Source of the DNA: Owenia fusiformis
Taxonomy: Eukaryota > Annelida > Polychaeta > Sabellida > Oweniidae
Direction: 5' to 3'
DNA length: 64,000 nucleotides
Assembly (NCBI GenBank): GCA_903813345.2
Contig: CAIIXF020000003.1
Location: 12,044,931-12,108,930 of the forward strand
The translations under genes were made by a program, and so were the position numbers. The notes beneath the pieces are model-generated. The model worked only from the letters and a program-made list of their open reading frames with translations, made no database searches and was not told the DNA's origin. Position 1 is the stretch's first letter; every line of letters starts with the position of its first letter. Of the stretch, positions 54,727 to 64,000 are shown in pieces.

Positions 54727-55900
54727 AATAACTGAATGCAAAATCAGTGAAATTCCTGCAAATTGAATCAAGAATTTCGCATACAGATTTAGTATACTCA
54801 CTGGCTTAATAAGTCAGGTTTCTCACAGTGCTGCTGGTCCATTAGATAGAGCAAACCAAAACTATGACAATACATATTCCTTCTAATGCATGGCTCCAAA
54901 CATCATCTACACTGTTCCTTCCTTGAAATGTATGTGTTCAAAGGAACAGTGAGGAGTACATTTACAGTTTTATTGCCATTTTAAAGTTTAAAATAACATT
55001 TTCTTTTTTGTATCAGATTTCTCAATGCAATTTTTAAAAATCAAGATGATTTCTACATAGGTTCACTATTATTTAGCCTATTGATGATCATTGAGATACA
55101 TACCATGAATTAAAATCTGTTAAGGGCTACCAAGGTCAACAACCTTCACGCTCTGCAGCATTTTGCTTCAATAGAGTTATTTCATGTTTTTCCTCCTTTG
55201 CAGATTTAAGCATTTCATTTCAATAACATATGACCTGAAATCGCAATGTGTTTATGAATACTATCATAGCTGAATAATCAAATGAAAATGAGTGCTGCAA
55301 TCTTTTAATTGCTGCCAGATCTTTAATTCGGCCAGGCTGTCATAGACTTTATGAGATAATCTCATGATTTATCAACAAGTGTTGGTTGAATCTGTCTAAC
55401 ACATGAATGGCACATACCATATGAATGATATGATGATGTTGTTAATGTATATATCATGACAAATCATCGAAATTTGGGATGTTAAATTAATAACAAGGGT
55501 TTTTAGAGAATTAACATTGCACTAATGGAGATTTCGCCAGTTTTTCAGAAAATTTGAGAATTTCATGGAAAATAACATAACTATAAATCAATGTTATTCT
55601 TGTAAAAACATTTCACTGTCAGAATTCAAAAATGCCATTTAAAGAAGGAAAAGTAAGTTATTAGAGGTCTAATATGCATATGTCATGAAAAACCAGACAA
55701 GCAAGATTACAAAAGCTACGTGTACAAGGAAACTCTACAATTGGCCAGAATTATAAAGCTCTTTTTATGATTCATGAAGCAAACTTACATTTCTCCAGCT
55801 GACTGCAGTGTGTACACTTGGTTTTATCTTAATTAGTTGCCATCTGCAGCTAACACTGGGAAATTCTATCCAAAAACAAAAAATGTAAATAATCAGTTTT
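54727..55900. other. AT-rich sequence, nothing recognised
   Basis: No supported coding or structural feature. Confidence 0.4.
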
Positions 55901-57600
55901 CACATACATCCTGATATTCTGAAGAAAATGAAAAATGGCTGCTAGTCTTATGTCTTTATATCAATATATTTGGTGTTTATTAGTAAAATAACTCATATTC
56001 TTTCAAAAAATAAACAGAATGACACCAGAGCTTTACAATGTTTGCTGACTTGCAGATTTGAAATTGTACTCTTACAGGCTTCTCTGTGAAATTAGAACAA
56101 AATTCCTTATAATTTGATTTCAACATTGAGCATTTGAAGAAAATCCAAACTGGCCACCGGTCATACTTTTTTCAATAATATTTTTGGTTTTTATGTGTTA
56201 TATGATCCTAATTCCTTCAGAATAAACACAGAATGACACATTAGCTTTAAAATGATATGCTGATTAGGTGTGCTTCGGTTATAGGCTTCTCTGCGAAATT
56301 CGTACAAAATTCCTAAAAATCTTATTTCCACAAATGAATTTCTGAGGAAAATCCAAAATGGCCGCTGGTCATACTTTTTTCAATTAATATATTTGGTGTT
56401 TATGTGGTAAATGATGCTTATTCCTTCAGAATAAACACAGAATGACACATTAGCTTTAAAATGATATGCTGATTAGGTGTGCTTCGGTTATAGGCTTCTC
56501 TGCGAAATTTGTACAAAATTCCTAAAAATCTTATTTCCACAAATGAATTTCTGAGGAAAATCCAAAATGGCCACCAGTCATACTTTTTTCAATTAATATA
56601 TTTGGTGTTTATGTGGTAAATGATGCTTATTCCTTCAGAATAAACACAGAATGACACCTTAGCTTTAAAATGATATGCTGATTAGGTGTGCTACGATTAT
56701 AGGCTTCTCTGCGAAATTCATACAAAGTTCCTAAAAATCTTATTTCCACATGAATAAATTATGAGGAAAATCCAAAATGGCCACCGGTCATACTTTTTTA
56801 AATTAATATATTTGGTGTATATGTGGTAAATGATGCATATTCCTTCAGAATAAACACAGAATGACACCTTAGCTTTAAAATGATATGCTGATTAGGTGTG
56901 CTTCGATTATAGGCTTCTCTGCGAAATTCGTACAAAATTCCTAAAAATCTTATTTCCACATGAATAAATTATGAGGAAAATCCAAAATGGCCACCGGTCA
57001 TACTTTTTTAAATTAATATATTTGGTGTTTATGTGGTAAATGATGCTTATTCCTTCAGAATTAACACAGAAGGACATCTTAGCTTTAAAATGATATGCTA
57101 ATTAATTGTGCTACGATTATAGGCTTCTCTGCGAAATTTGTACAAGTTTACTCAAAACCTTATTTCCACAATGACATGATTGAATTTCTTAGGAAAATCC
57201 AAAATGGCCGCCGGTCATACTTTTTTAAATTAATATATTTGGTGTTTATGTGATAAATGATGCTAATTCCTTTTGAATAAACACATAACGACACATTAGC
57301 TTTATAATGATATGCTGATTAGGTGTGCTACCCCTAAAGGCTTTTCTGCGAAATCCATACAAAATTCATCAAAATTTGGTTTCCACATGAGTGGATCTTC
57401 TTAGGAAAATCCAAAATGGCAACCGGTCATATGTTTTTCAATCAATATATTTGGTTTTAAGATGTTAAGAACATCTTTATTCCTTCAGGATTAACACAGA
57501 AGGACACTGTAGCTTTGTAATGGTGTGCTGACTTGGTGTGTTACCTTAACGGGCTTCTCTCCGAAATTTGTACAAAATTCCTTATAATTTGATACGTGAC
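55900..57600. repeat. ~210-bp tandem repeat, about eight copies
   Basis: Each unit has CCAAAATGGCC, then CGGTCATACTTTTTT, AATATATTTGGTGTTTATGT, TTCCTTCAGAATAAACACAG, AATGATATGCTGATTAGGTG and GGCTTCTCTGCGAAAT. The motif CCAAAATGGCC (or a variant) falls near 56147, 56353, 56562, 56771, 56979, 57197 and 57416, so the period is about 206-219 bp. The outer copies are the most diverged. No frame is kept across units, so it is a non-coding satellite-like array. Confidence 0.93.
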
Positions 57601-57854
57601 GTCGTGATATTAAAATTTCATAACAAAAAAACTTTTGTTTATTTTTAGATCTACAAAATTCAACAAGACAAAAAGCATTCATCGTCGGGAAATCGATGTG
57701 GATCAGAAGATATAAGTGTCAATTATCAGCATGCATTGTTGTTATACATATATATTCACATAAACCTACCTAATCTTCCAAAATACTTGACGATTTTCCA
57801 CCGATTAAGGACGTGTAAAAAACAAAATGGAGGTCTATGAAAAGTTCAAGGACT

Positions 57855-58410
57855 ACGTGTCACGTGACCATAACACACATAGATTCAGGGAATTCCCTAA
57901 ATGCGGAGTTTTCATTGGTCAAGGGAAGGCGATTGCAGTCCAGTTATTTGAAGTTCATGATTGCATCGATTGAACGAACAAGTAAAACGTTATAAATTAT
58001 TATAATGATTACTGAATCAACAGTACTGTGTATCGAATATCTTAACTTAGCAGAAGTATCAGTCACCAATCTCGCGTAATAAACTTACTCAATCAATCCA
58101 GGATTCATATATTAGTACTCAACGCACTGACCATATTGGTAATCCAGCGTAGTTTTACATTTAGAGTCGATTCTCGCAACCAATCAAATCAAGGCTTTCT
58201 GTATCACGTTTTCACCTGTGCTATATGTCATATTCACCTGCGGTATATGGCATATTCCGCAAGTGAGTATGACATATTCCGCAGGTGATTATCGGGTATT
58301 CACTGAAATCAATGTATCGCATATTCACTGCGGAATATCGCATACTCACCTGCGGAATATGCCATATACCGCAGGTGAGTATGGCATATTCACCCGTATC
58401 ACAAATACCG
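57855..58410. repeat. Shared box (inverted) and palindromic CACCTG array, copy C side
   Basis: 57860-57882 and 57933-57965 match, in inverted orientation, the box at 43262-43334. From 58205 to 58400, units such as TATATGGCATATTCACCTGC and GGAATATGCCATATACCGCA alternate in direction, placing CACCTG or CAGGTG between ATATGG/CCATAT palindromes. Confidence 0.75.
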
Positions 58411-58643
58411 CGCAACCATGAATATATGCCATATACCGTGTAACACTGGTCAGTATCAAGAAACAGGTACAATAGGTAACGGTAGTAACCTCCACCTTCA
58501 CACGCGGGTCCAGGATTTTGTGCAAGAAGGGACGCTAATATTGTATAATCCAAAAATACGCTATGGAGGAGGGGGCGGGTGCACCCTTAAAATTTTGAAA
58601 ATAGAATGCAATTAGGGGATTTTCCCACGATTAAAATGAAAAT

Positions 58644-58871
58644 ATGAATTACTTCTTTTTGAGACAAGTGCCACACCCTAGATCCACTAGTGGTCCGTGC
58701 CTTCACATTCAAGATGGAGGACGAAAAGTGTCGGTTTTGATAGTTTTAGTTTTCGAATTAAACCTATTTGTAGTTGACGTTCGGCTAAGATCACAATTTT
58801 ATTCAAAATTCATTACAAGTACAGAGTACATGGGATCATTTTGTTTATTTTCTGTAAACATGAGAAGGTAA
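58644..58871 (+). other. Open frame ending at a good splice donor; uncertain exon
   Basis: The frame 58644-58871 runs through the MEDEKCRF duplicated block in another phase and contains ATGAGAAG followed by GTAAGTGATA, a strong donor. An alternative start at 58829 would give MGSFCLFSVNMR. No downstream acceptor or family supports it, so this is only a candidate. Confidence 0.2.
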
Positions 58872-59216
58872 GTGATATTAATGATACAGAAAAAACTTTG
58901 AATGGCCCAAGAGTTTTTTTAAGTAGGGAATAAGAAGAAATTATCCGGTATTCCTTTGAGTGTCATGTCATTTATACATGATGTTGCCTTCTATTTTATG
59001 ATATATCAGAACATATTGAAATAGGATTTCTCTGTATTATTTGTGTTTCAAATATAAAAATCCTGGACTGCACTTGGGTGAATCATGGCAACACTGCGAA
59101 AACCAACAGTTTAAAAACGTAATGTATAAATTCTTGGATGTAATCGACTGAAAAAGCGTTATTAATCTGCTGCTTACACGTCCAGCACCAAAGAAGAATA
59201 TGGAATTTGTCATTAC

Positions 59217-59281
59217 CTTGTAATTATTCGTCTCTGCTCATCTCTCCGCATGAGAAGAAACGATCTACTCGCTCGAAACAT
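59217..59281 (-). CDS. First coding exon, copy C
   Basis: The 65-bp exon matches copy A over the whole coding length, with the same ATG, donor and 22-residue product. Flanking homology with copies A and B covers about 59080-59470. Upstream the CRE site is lost: the equivalent of ATGACGTGATTGACGTCACAC is now ATGACGTTGAGC. It lies 22.7 kb upstream of exon 2, beyond the retrotransposon. A silent duplicate or a distant alternative start are both possible. Confidence 0.5.
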
Positions 59282-59503
59282 GATTTCTTGAGAAAATCCA
59301 ATGACCTCGGGTAATTTTATGTACAATACAGGTTCATCGCTAAGATGCAGATACAAATAAACATTATCTATGACGTAATTAAATGAAAGGAATGACGAAA
59401 CAATGTTCTTTATTGAAACAGTATGGTTGATAGGGTAATTGATATGACGTTGAGCATAATAGCAACAAGAAAGCAGAATGTCACTTGAGCATATCAATTT
59501 CAC

Positions 59504-61328
59504 TGTATTCGGAAAAGAACACTAAAAGATATCACTGAACACCCAGTATGGCACGGGTGTGCAAAACTTTGCCTGACGCTTCATTTCACAAAAGGATTTT
59601 AGCAAAGATAAAAAGCTTGAAACTTGCATCATTCCCAAGAGAGCACCTTCCGCATTTGTAAATTAATTTACCATTGTATCGCCCACAACTATATATTTTT
59701 TAAATTAAGAAGTTTATATGTTTTTGCGAGCAATATACTTATATTAGGGGTTGTTGTAAAACTAACGAGGCATTGACATACAATATGTCACCACCTGCCA
59801 TTTGTTACAGACACCACGATTTGTTACTCCGAATGCCAAATACCAACCCCCGTCCACAAAAAGTTGGGAGACTACATTATAACAATAGGTCACCATATTG
59901 TTGTGGTGACATAAACATATGCAATGTGTTTTTATTTATATGATATAATGAAAAGACGAAGGGGAGTTGGCCAAACCTTTTCAGAGAACTTGAAAATTTT
60001 TGAAAATTGAATAAAGGTAATAACTGCAAACCGAGGTTGTTTTGACAAAATATTACACAAAAAATTGAAATATGCCATCAAATAGAAGAAACTGTTGGTC
60101 TTAAACAGTTAAAAATGTGGGCCTCCTGAAAGCTCATTAAACCAAGATTTCAAAGCTACAGTATTTATCAAAGCCTTTGTAAACAGACTGAACATCATTT
60201 ATATCTTTGTTAGAATTTTATTCCATCAATTTATTTATACTAAAAATGACATAATCATCATAACACACATCTCATTTTCATAAATATTTCCATCAGAAAC
60301 CTACTTATTTTATTCAATATTTTCATCTCCAGATTTTCCTTTACCATAGTAATGATTAAATATTACAATAATTAATACATTATTAAGTAATCATTGCATT
60401 GGTGTGGAATGTATATTTGATAAGATAAAGGAAATACTAATCAACATAAATGTATAATAAATATACACAGGGGTTGTCTTGGAAGTTTACAGGGAGTTAA
60501 AAATCTATTTTCAAACAATTTTTCTGTAAAATGTGGACACATTTTTCAGTTATATGTTTTTTCCAGATAAGGCCCATTTTCTCAAAATGAGGCCAAGTTA
60601 AACAATTAAGCCAAAGTTAAACCAATTTTCAAGTCCCTGGAACCACCAGTGAACATGATATAATAGTTTGTATAAATGATTGTTAACAGGATGTTTGATA
60701 AACAATAATGACTAATAATCACTAAGGTATTAAATACAAAAATCATGCATTCTTATTTCTGACCTTTTTCATGCATGTATCAAATGAAAATTTTTTGAAA
60801 TGGAACAATTTTTGATTACTCTTCAAAAGCTGTGTAGCTGTGAAACTAAAATGTATCAATTTTTAGATTGTATAATTTTTCTTTGAGAGTTTCTTATAAA
60901 ATAGCTGTTTCTTCATGTAGGTAAACTGAAAAACTAAAATAACATATGAATAACCCATTGCTGAAATACTTTCGTCTTGACTCTTCTTGCCCATCCCATC
61001 TCAAGCTTGAATAAAATGGTTGATTTATTTTTGCTTTTGAAATCCAAAAACTCTAGGAAAAGCTCTTGAGAACTCTACTTTAATGAAAGTACATTGAACT
61101 CTATTGTAATGGAGGAAAAATAGCTCTCCTGAAATACAAATGTAGTAGTTACTAAGATTCCCCAATTTATCAGATATATACATCCAATATAACTTAGTTC
61201 TCTCTCCATATACTGCAAACGGTGTCTAACTGCATGTAATGTAAAATTGATGAAAAAGCAAATTTACAGTGCATTCAATAAATATCCATTTTTACTCATT
61301 ATTTTACCCATAATTTTCATAAGTTATT
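59504..61328. other. AT-rich sequence, nothing recognised
   Basis: No gene, RNA or repeat supported. Toward 61328 it is the 3' flank of the minus-strand gene below; no poly(A) signal was fixed. Confidence 0.4.
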
Positions 61329-62458
61329 TCATATATGTGGTAGCGATTCAATGGTTTTATCGCTGTCCTGATGGCAAATATTTTGCTTCTTATTGTCTTG
61401 GTGAGTGAGGTCCTGATTTATTTTGTTATTAATATCCTTCTTACTACTATTGTCGATTTTATTGTTTTTAGAATAAGCCGCCAACTCAGTCGTGTTGCAA
61501 TCAATATGCGACTGGCTGATATTGTTTATCACATCGTTGACTTTGTTAGCGACGATGACATTGTCTATGACATCACTATCATCACTTGAGTCAGAGGGTA
61601 TGTGAAAGTGACACTTTGGAGCACTGTATTCGTCGCTGTGAGCATCATCGTCACCATGTTGCGAGTGCGAGTCACTATCATGAATTTCATCTTGGAGAGT
61701 GTCATGATCCCCAAAATTCAAATTACCATCTAAGTGGGGGTCTGATTCGTGCTTACTCAACCAATCATTGATCTTATCATGAGGGTTCATTTCGCATGTG
61801 TCAACATCGTCACAGACAAGTAATGTATCTGGGACAATATCGCAGAAACTAGCTTGGCGACGATCGACCAATGGGATGACATTTACCGGCTCAGAATGGT
61901 GTGATTCAGCACAGTGGTCCTGATCAATTCTAAAGCTATGATTGGATGATTGAGGTCGGAGGTCAACATCGTGGCTCGCAGAGGGTGATGTCATTGGTTC
62001 TTGTGTATCTTCTGTGTCGTTGCCATTAGCTCTCCATGGCAACGGTAGATTGTCACCATTGTCACAACAATCATCAGCAGGCGTAGCAACCAGCTCATTT
62101 TCTATTGCATATTGAGATTGCATAAAATTGGGTAGACTATAAGATTTGGGACTAAGTTTGTCTTCAGGTTTTGAATGTTTATGTTTACCAGGGGGTTGTA
62201 TGTCTTTAGATGGCACAGTCAGGTGGTTAAGATTTTTGTCTGCCTCGGGGGTTGTAGCAGGGGGAGTTGCGACACATGTCACACGTGTATCAACCCAAGG
62301 GGGAACTTGACACGACACAGGGTCGTACTCATTTGGGAGGGAATGTAGGTCAGACGACGACATTGGAGGTCTTCCTGTGTTGCGTTTCCATGGTAGACAT
62401 GTCTCAGCGGCAACAGGGGAAACCGGAGTTGGAATTGGGGACTCGATATCTGCTTTTT
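61329..62458 (-). CDS. Last exon of an unknown acidic, Ser/Asp/His-rich protein
   Basis: The frame is open from an acceptor TATTTTCAG at 62459 to the stop at 61329, about 375 codons. It is entered with two bases of a split codon, so an upstream exon is required; that exon was not found and may lie right of the window. The first residues are Pro-rich (KADIESPIPTPVSPV) with CLPWKRNTGRPP, echoed later by LPLPWRANGND. The rest is disordered, with acidic and His-rich runs (HSQHGDDDAHSDEYS) and an Asn/Lys-rich tail. No known domain, signal peptide or membrane span. The internal ATG at 62363 is not taken as the start because the frame continues upstream to the acceptor. Confidence 0.6.
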
Positions 62459-62550
62459 CTGAAAATACAAAAATAAAGGATTCTATTAAACTGGTTGCCT
62501 ATTTGTTGTATAGAAATTATTTCCAAAAAATGTTATAAGGTACATTAAAT

Positions 62551-62690
62551 GCTGGTATGGTATATAGATGGCAGGGCGATCATCTTGGATATGCCCATAC
62601 TGCCATCTTTCAATCAACAAAGCAGTGTGACGATACCCAAGAGAAAATCTGAGATTGCCCTGTCACTGTTATATTATACCAGCACCTAAG
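62551..62690. mobile_element. ~135-bp MITE-like inverted repeat
   Basis: TGCTGGTATGGTATATAGAT with GGCAGGGCGATC, and, as complement from the right, GTGCTGGTATAATATAACAG with GACAGGGCAATC. Inverted arms of about 33 bp. It lies just upstream of the acidic protein's exon, in its intron. Confidence 0.5.
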
Positions 62691-64000
62691 GTTTACAGTT
62701 ACATGGCAAGGCATTAAAAGGCAGCACCAGTAATACTGATCCTAAATAATTCAAAAATGTTACAAAATGTCATTGCGTTCATTGCATCATAGCTATTGTT
62801 CCAAATTTTCAAAGCACTATAATTTTGGATTTTGATTACTAAACAGTGGAGAGACAATGCTTCTTTGTGTGTTCAATTGAAATTCAGGATTTTGGGAAAT
62901 TATTTTCTAAAAAGTCAGTTCTGCTCTGAGATATTTCTTTTTCTTGTAGTATTTTGTTGCCCTCTCTTTTAGTATCATGTTCATCAAAGAATCAAGTGTA
63001 TGCGTGATATTTGTTTAATAATACGAGAATTCACCTACAGATCTAGATATGCACTGTTTGATATTCATTCAAAATCATAACCCACAAATATTCACCAGAA
63101 CATTTTTCAAATAATTTGTAGATCCCTAATGAAAAATTGTGTATAAACAAAAATTCATGAATGTGGTATAAATAGAACCTAGATTTGAAAATATATAGAT
63201 CTAGTGCACTGAAAACATGTTTGTTCTATACGAAGGCTAAAGGTATGTACATCATTATTCAATGAACATGTACAATCACAAAGAAAGCTTTTTTAAGTTA
63301 TAAAGATATTTATAAAATTATTTATTTATTTTCATGATTTATCCAGCACCTTGTTATTCAAAGTCAGTCACCGATTATGTTCATAAATTATTAATGCTTT
63401 AACCTAAGTATGTGGCATCTATGTTAAATTAACATGCTATTATGCTATTTCATTTCACTATTGTACATGGTATTAATGCATGGGCTTGGGACGAGATAAT
63501 CAAATTCCACCATCTCGTCAAGGCCTAATAGGGTTAAGTCAATATAAGAAGCTGCTTTACAAGTGTGCTGTAGAAGCGATGGACCCCCTGGAATTGGCAA
63601 TGTTGAGTAAATTTCACTACAAGCCACCTAATATGACCAATATGTGCATGGTCAGAATGCAGAATAATTGGTTCTATTTTCACTAGTTGATGACCACTTG
63701 TTATTCAATCATAACAATTAATGTGAAATCATTGGATTTTCATGATGTTAAATCTAGAGGTTCAGAGTTAAAACCTTAAGGCCTGGAGTTAAATTTAAGC
63801 CCTATTGTTACACCTAAAGGCCTAAATAAACAGAAATGCTTGTAGTTAAATCTAATGGCCCAGCCTTAAAACCTTAGGGCCTAGAGTTATGCCTAAATAT
63901 TATCAATGACAAAATTCTGTTTTCTTTTATACCTAAAGCTCACGAGCGTAAATCACATCAGAATCACCTGAAAATTGTTTTGAAATAACTGAACAATAAG
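62691..64000. other. No supported gene; degenerate short repeat at 63745-63895
   Basis: AAGGCCT- and TTAAAACCTTA-type phrases recur about every 30-70 bp (63766-63880), a degenerate minisatellite. Frames on both strands at 63445-63686 lack motifs. An upstream exon for the acidic protein was looked for and not found. Confidence 0.4.

Noticed and set aside
55900-57600. YY1-type sites (CCAAAATGGCC) in every satellite unit
   Set aside because: The core only partly fits the YY1 consensus, and the repetition is explained by the tandem array.
63445-63686. Overlapping frames on both strands near the right edge
   Set aside because: Both strands are open by chance; no motif and no splice link to the acidic protein's exon.

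Overview
The window is metazoan nuclear DNA, most likely from a marine invertebrate. It has GT-AG introns, an intronless rhodopsin-family GPCR, PIF/Harbinger, Tc1/mariner and Ty3-type elements, many small inverted-repeat transposons (MITEs) and several minisatellites. No rRNA, CRISPR, operon or other prokaryotic feature was seen. The species cannot be named from this sequence. Most of the 64 kb is AT-rich repeat-derived DNA with few genes.

Layout: 1-300 is a 26-bp minisatellite running off the left edge. 1103-2172 and 2278-2510 are inverted-repeat elements. 3290-10000 is a nested stack: a minisatellite was split by a 6.4-kb Harbinger transposon (3446-9841), whose transposase gene was in turn split by a 3.2-kb DNA element with an exact 8-bp target duplication (5388-8602). 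A single-exon class A GPCR lies at 10591-11580. 11.6-19.4 kb holds inverted repeats, MITEs and a decayed Tc1/mariner element (15905-18705).

The dominant gene is on the minus strand from about 38.3 kb (or further upstream) down to 19.5 kb. It has a short first coding exon, exon 2 (36391-36518), exon 3 (32751-32805) and a 7.7-kb terminal exon (19566-27257) coding for a very long, highly charged helical repeat protein. The first coding exon with its upstream CRE-like region is present three times (38.2, 42.8 and 59.2 kb), all in the same orientation and all upstream of exon 2, each coding for the same 22-residue start. The introns hold a 2.8-kb minisatellite, a 41-bp perfect hairpin, a GC-rich foldback element and a broken MADF/Myb-SANT-like coding fragment.

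A structurally complete, very young Ty3/Gypsy-type LTR retrotransposon (43395-51150, minus strand) sits between the second and third first-exon copies. Its two 618-bp LTRs look identical, and its leader carries an array of CTCF-like motifs. 51-59 kb holds MITEs, a tRNA-like SINE head, a ~210-bp tandem repeat, and a palindromic CACCTG-containing array next to the third first-exon copy. The right edge holds the last exon of another minus-strand gene (61329-62458), acidic and Ser/Asp/His-rich, of unknown function.

Sequence comparisons were done by eye; percentages and family names not backed by a hallmark motif are estimates.
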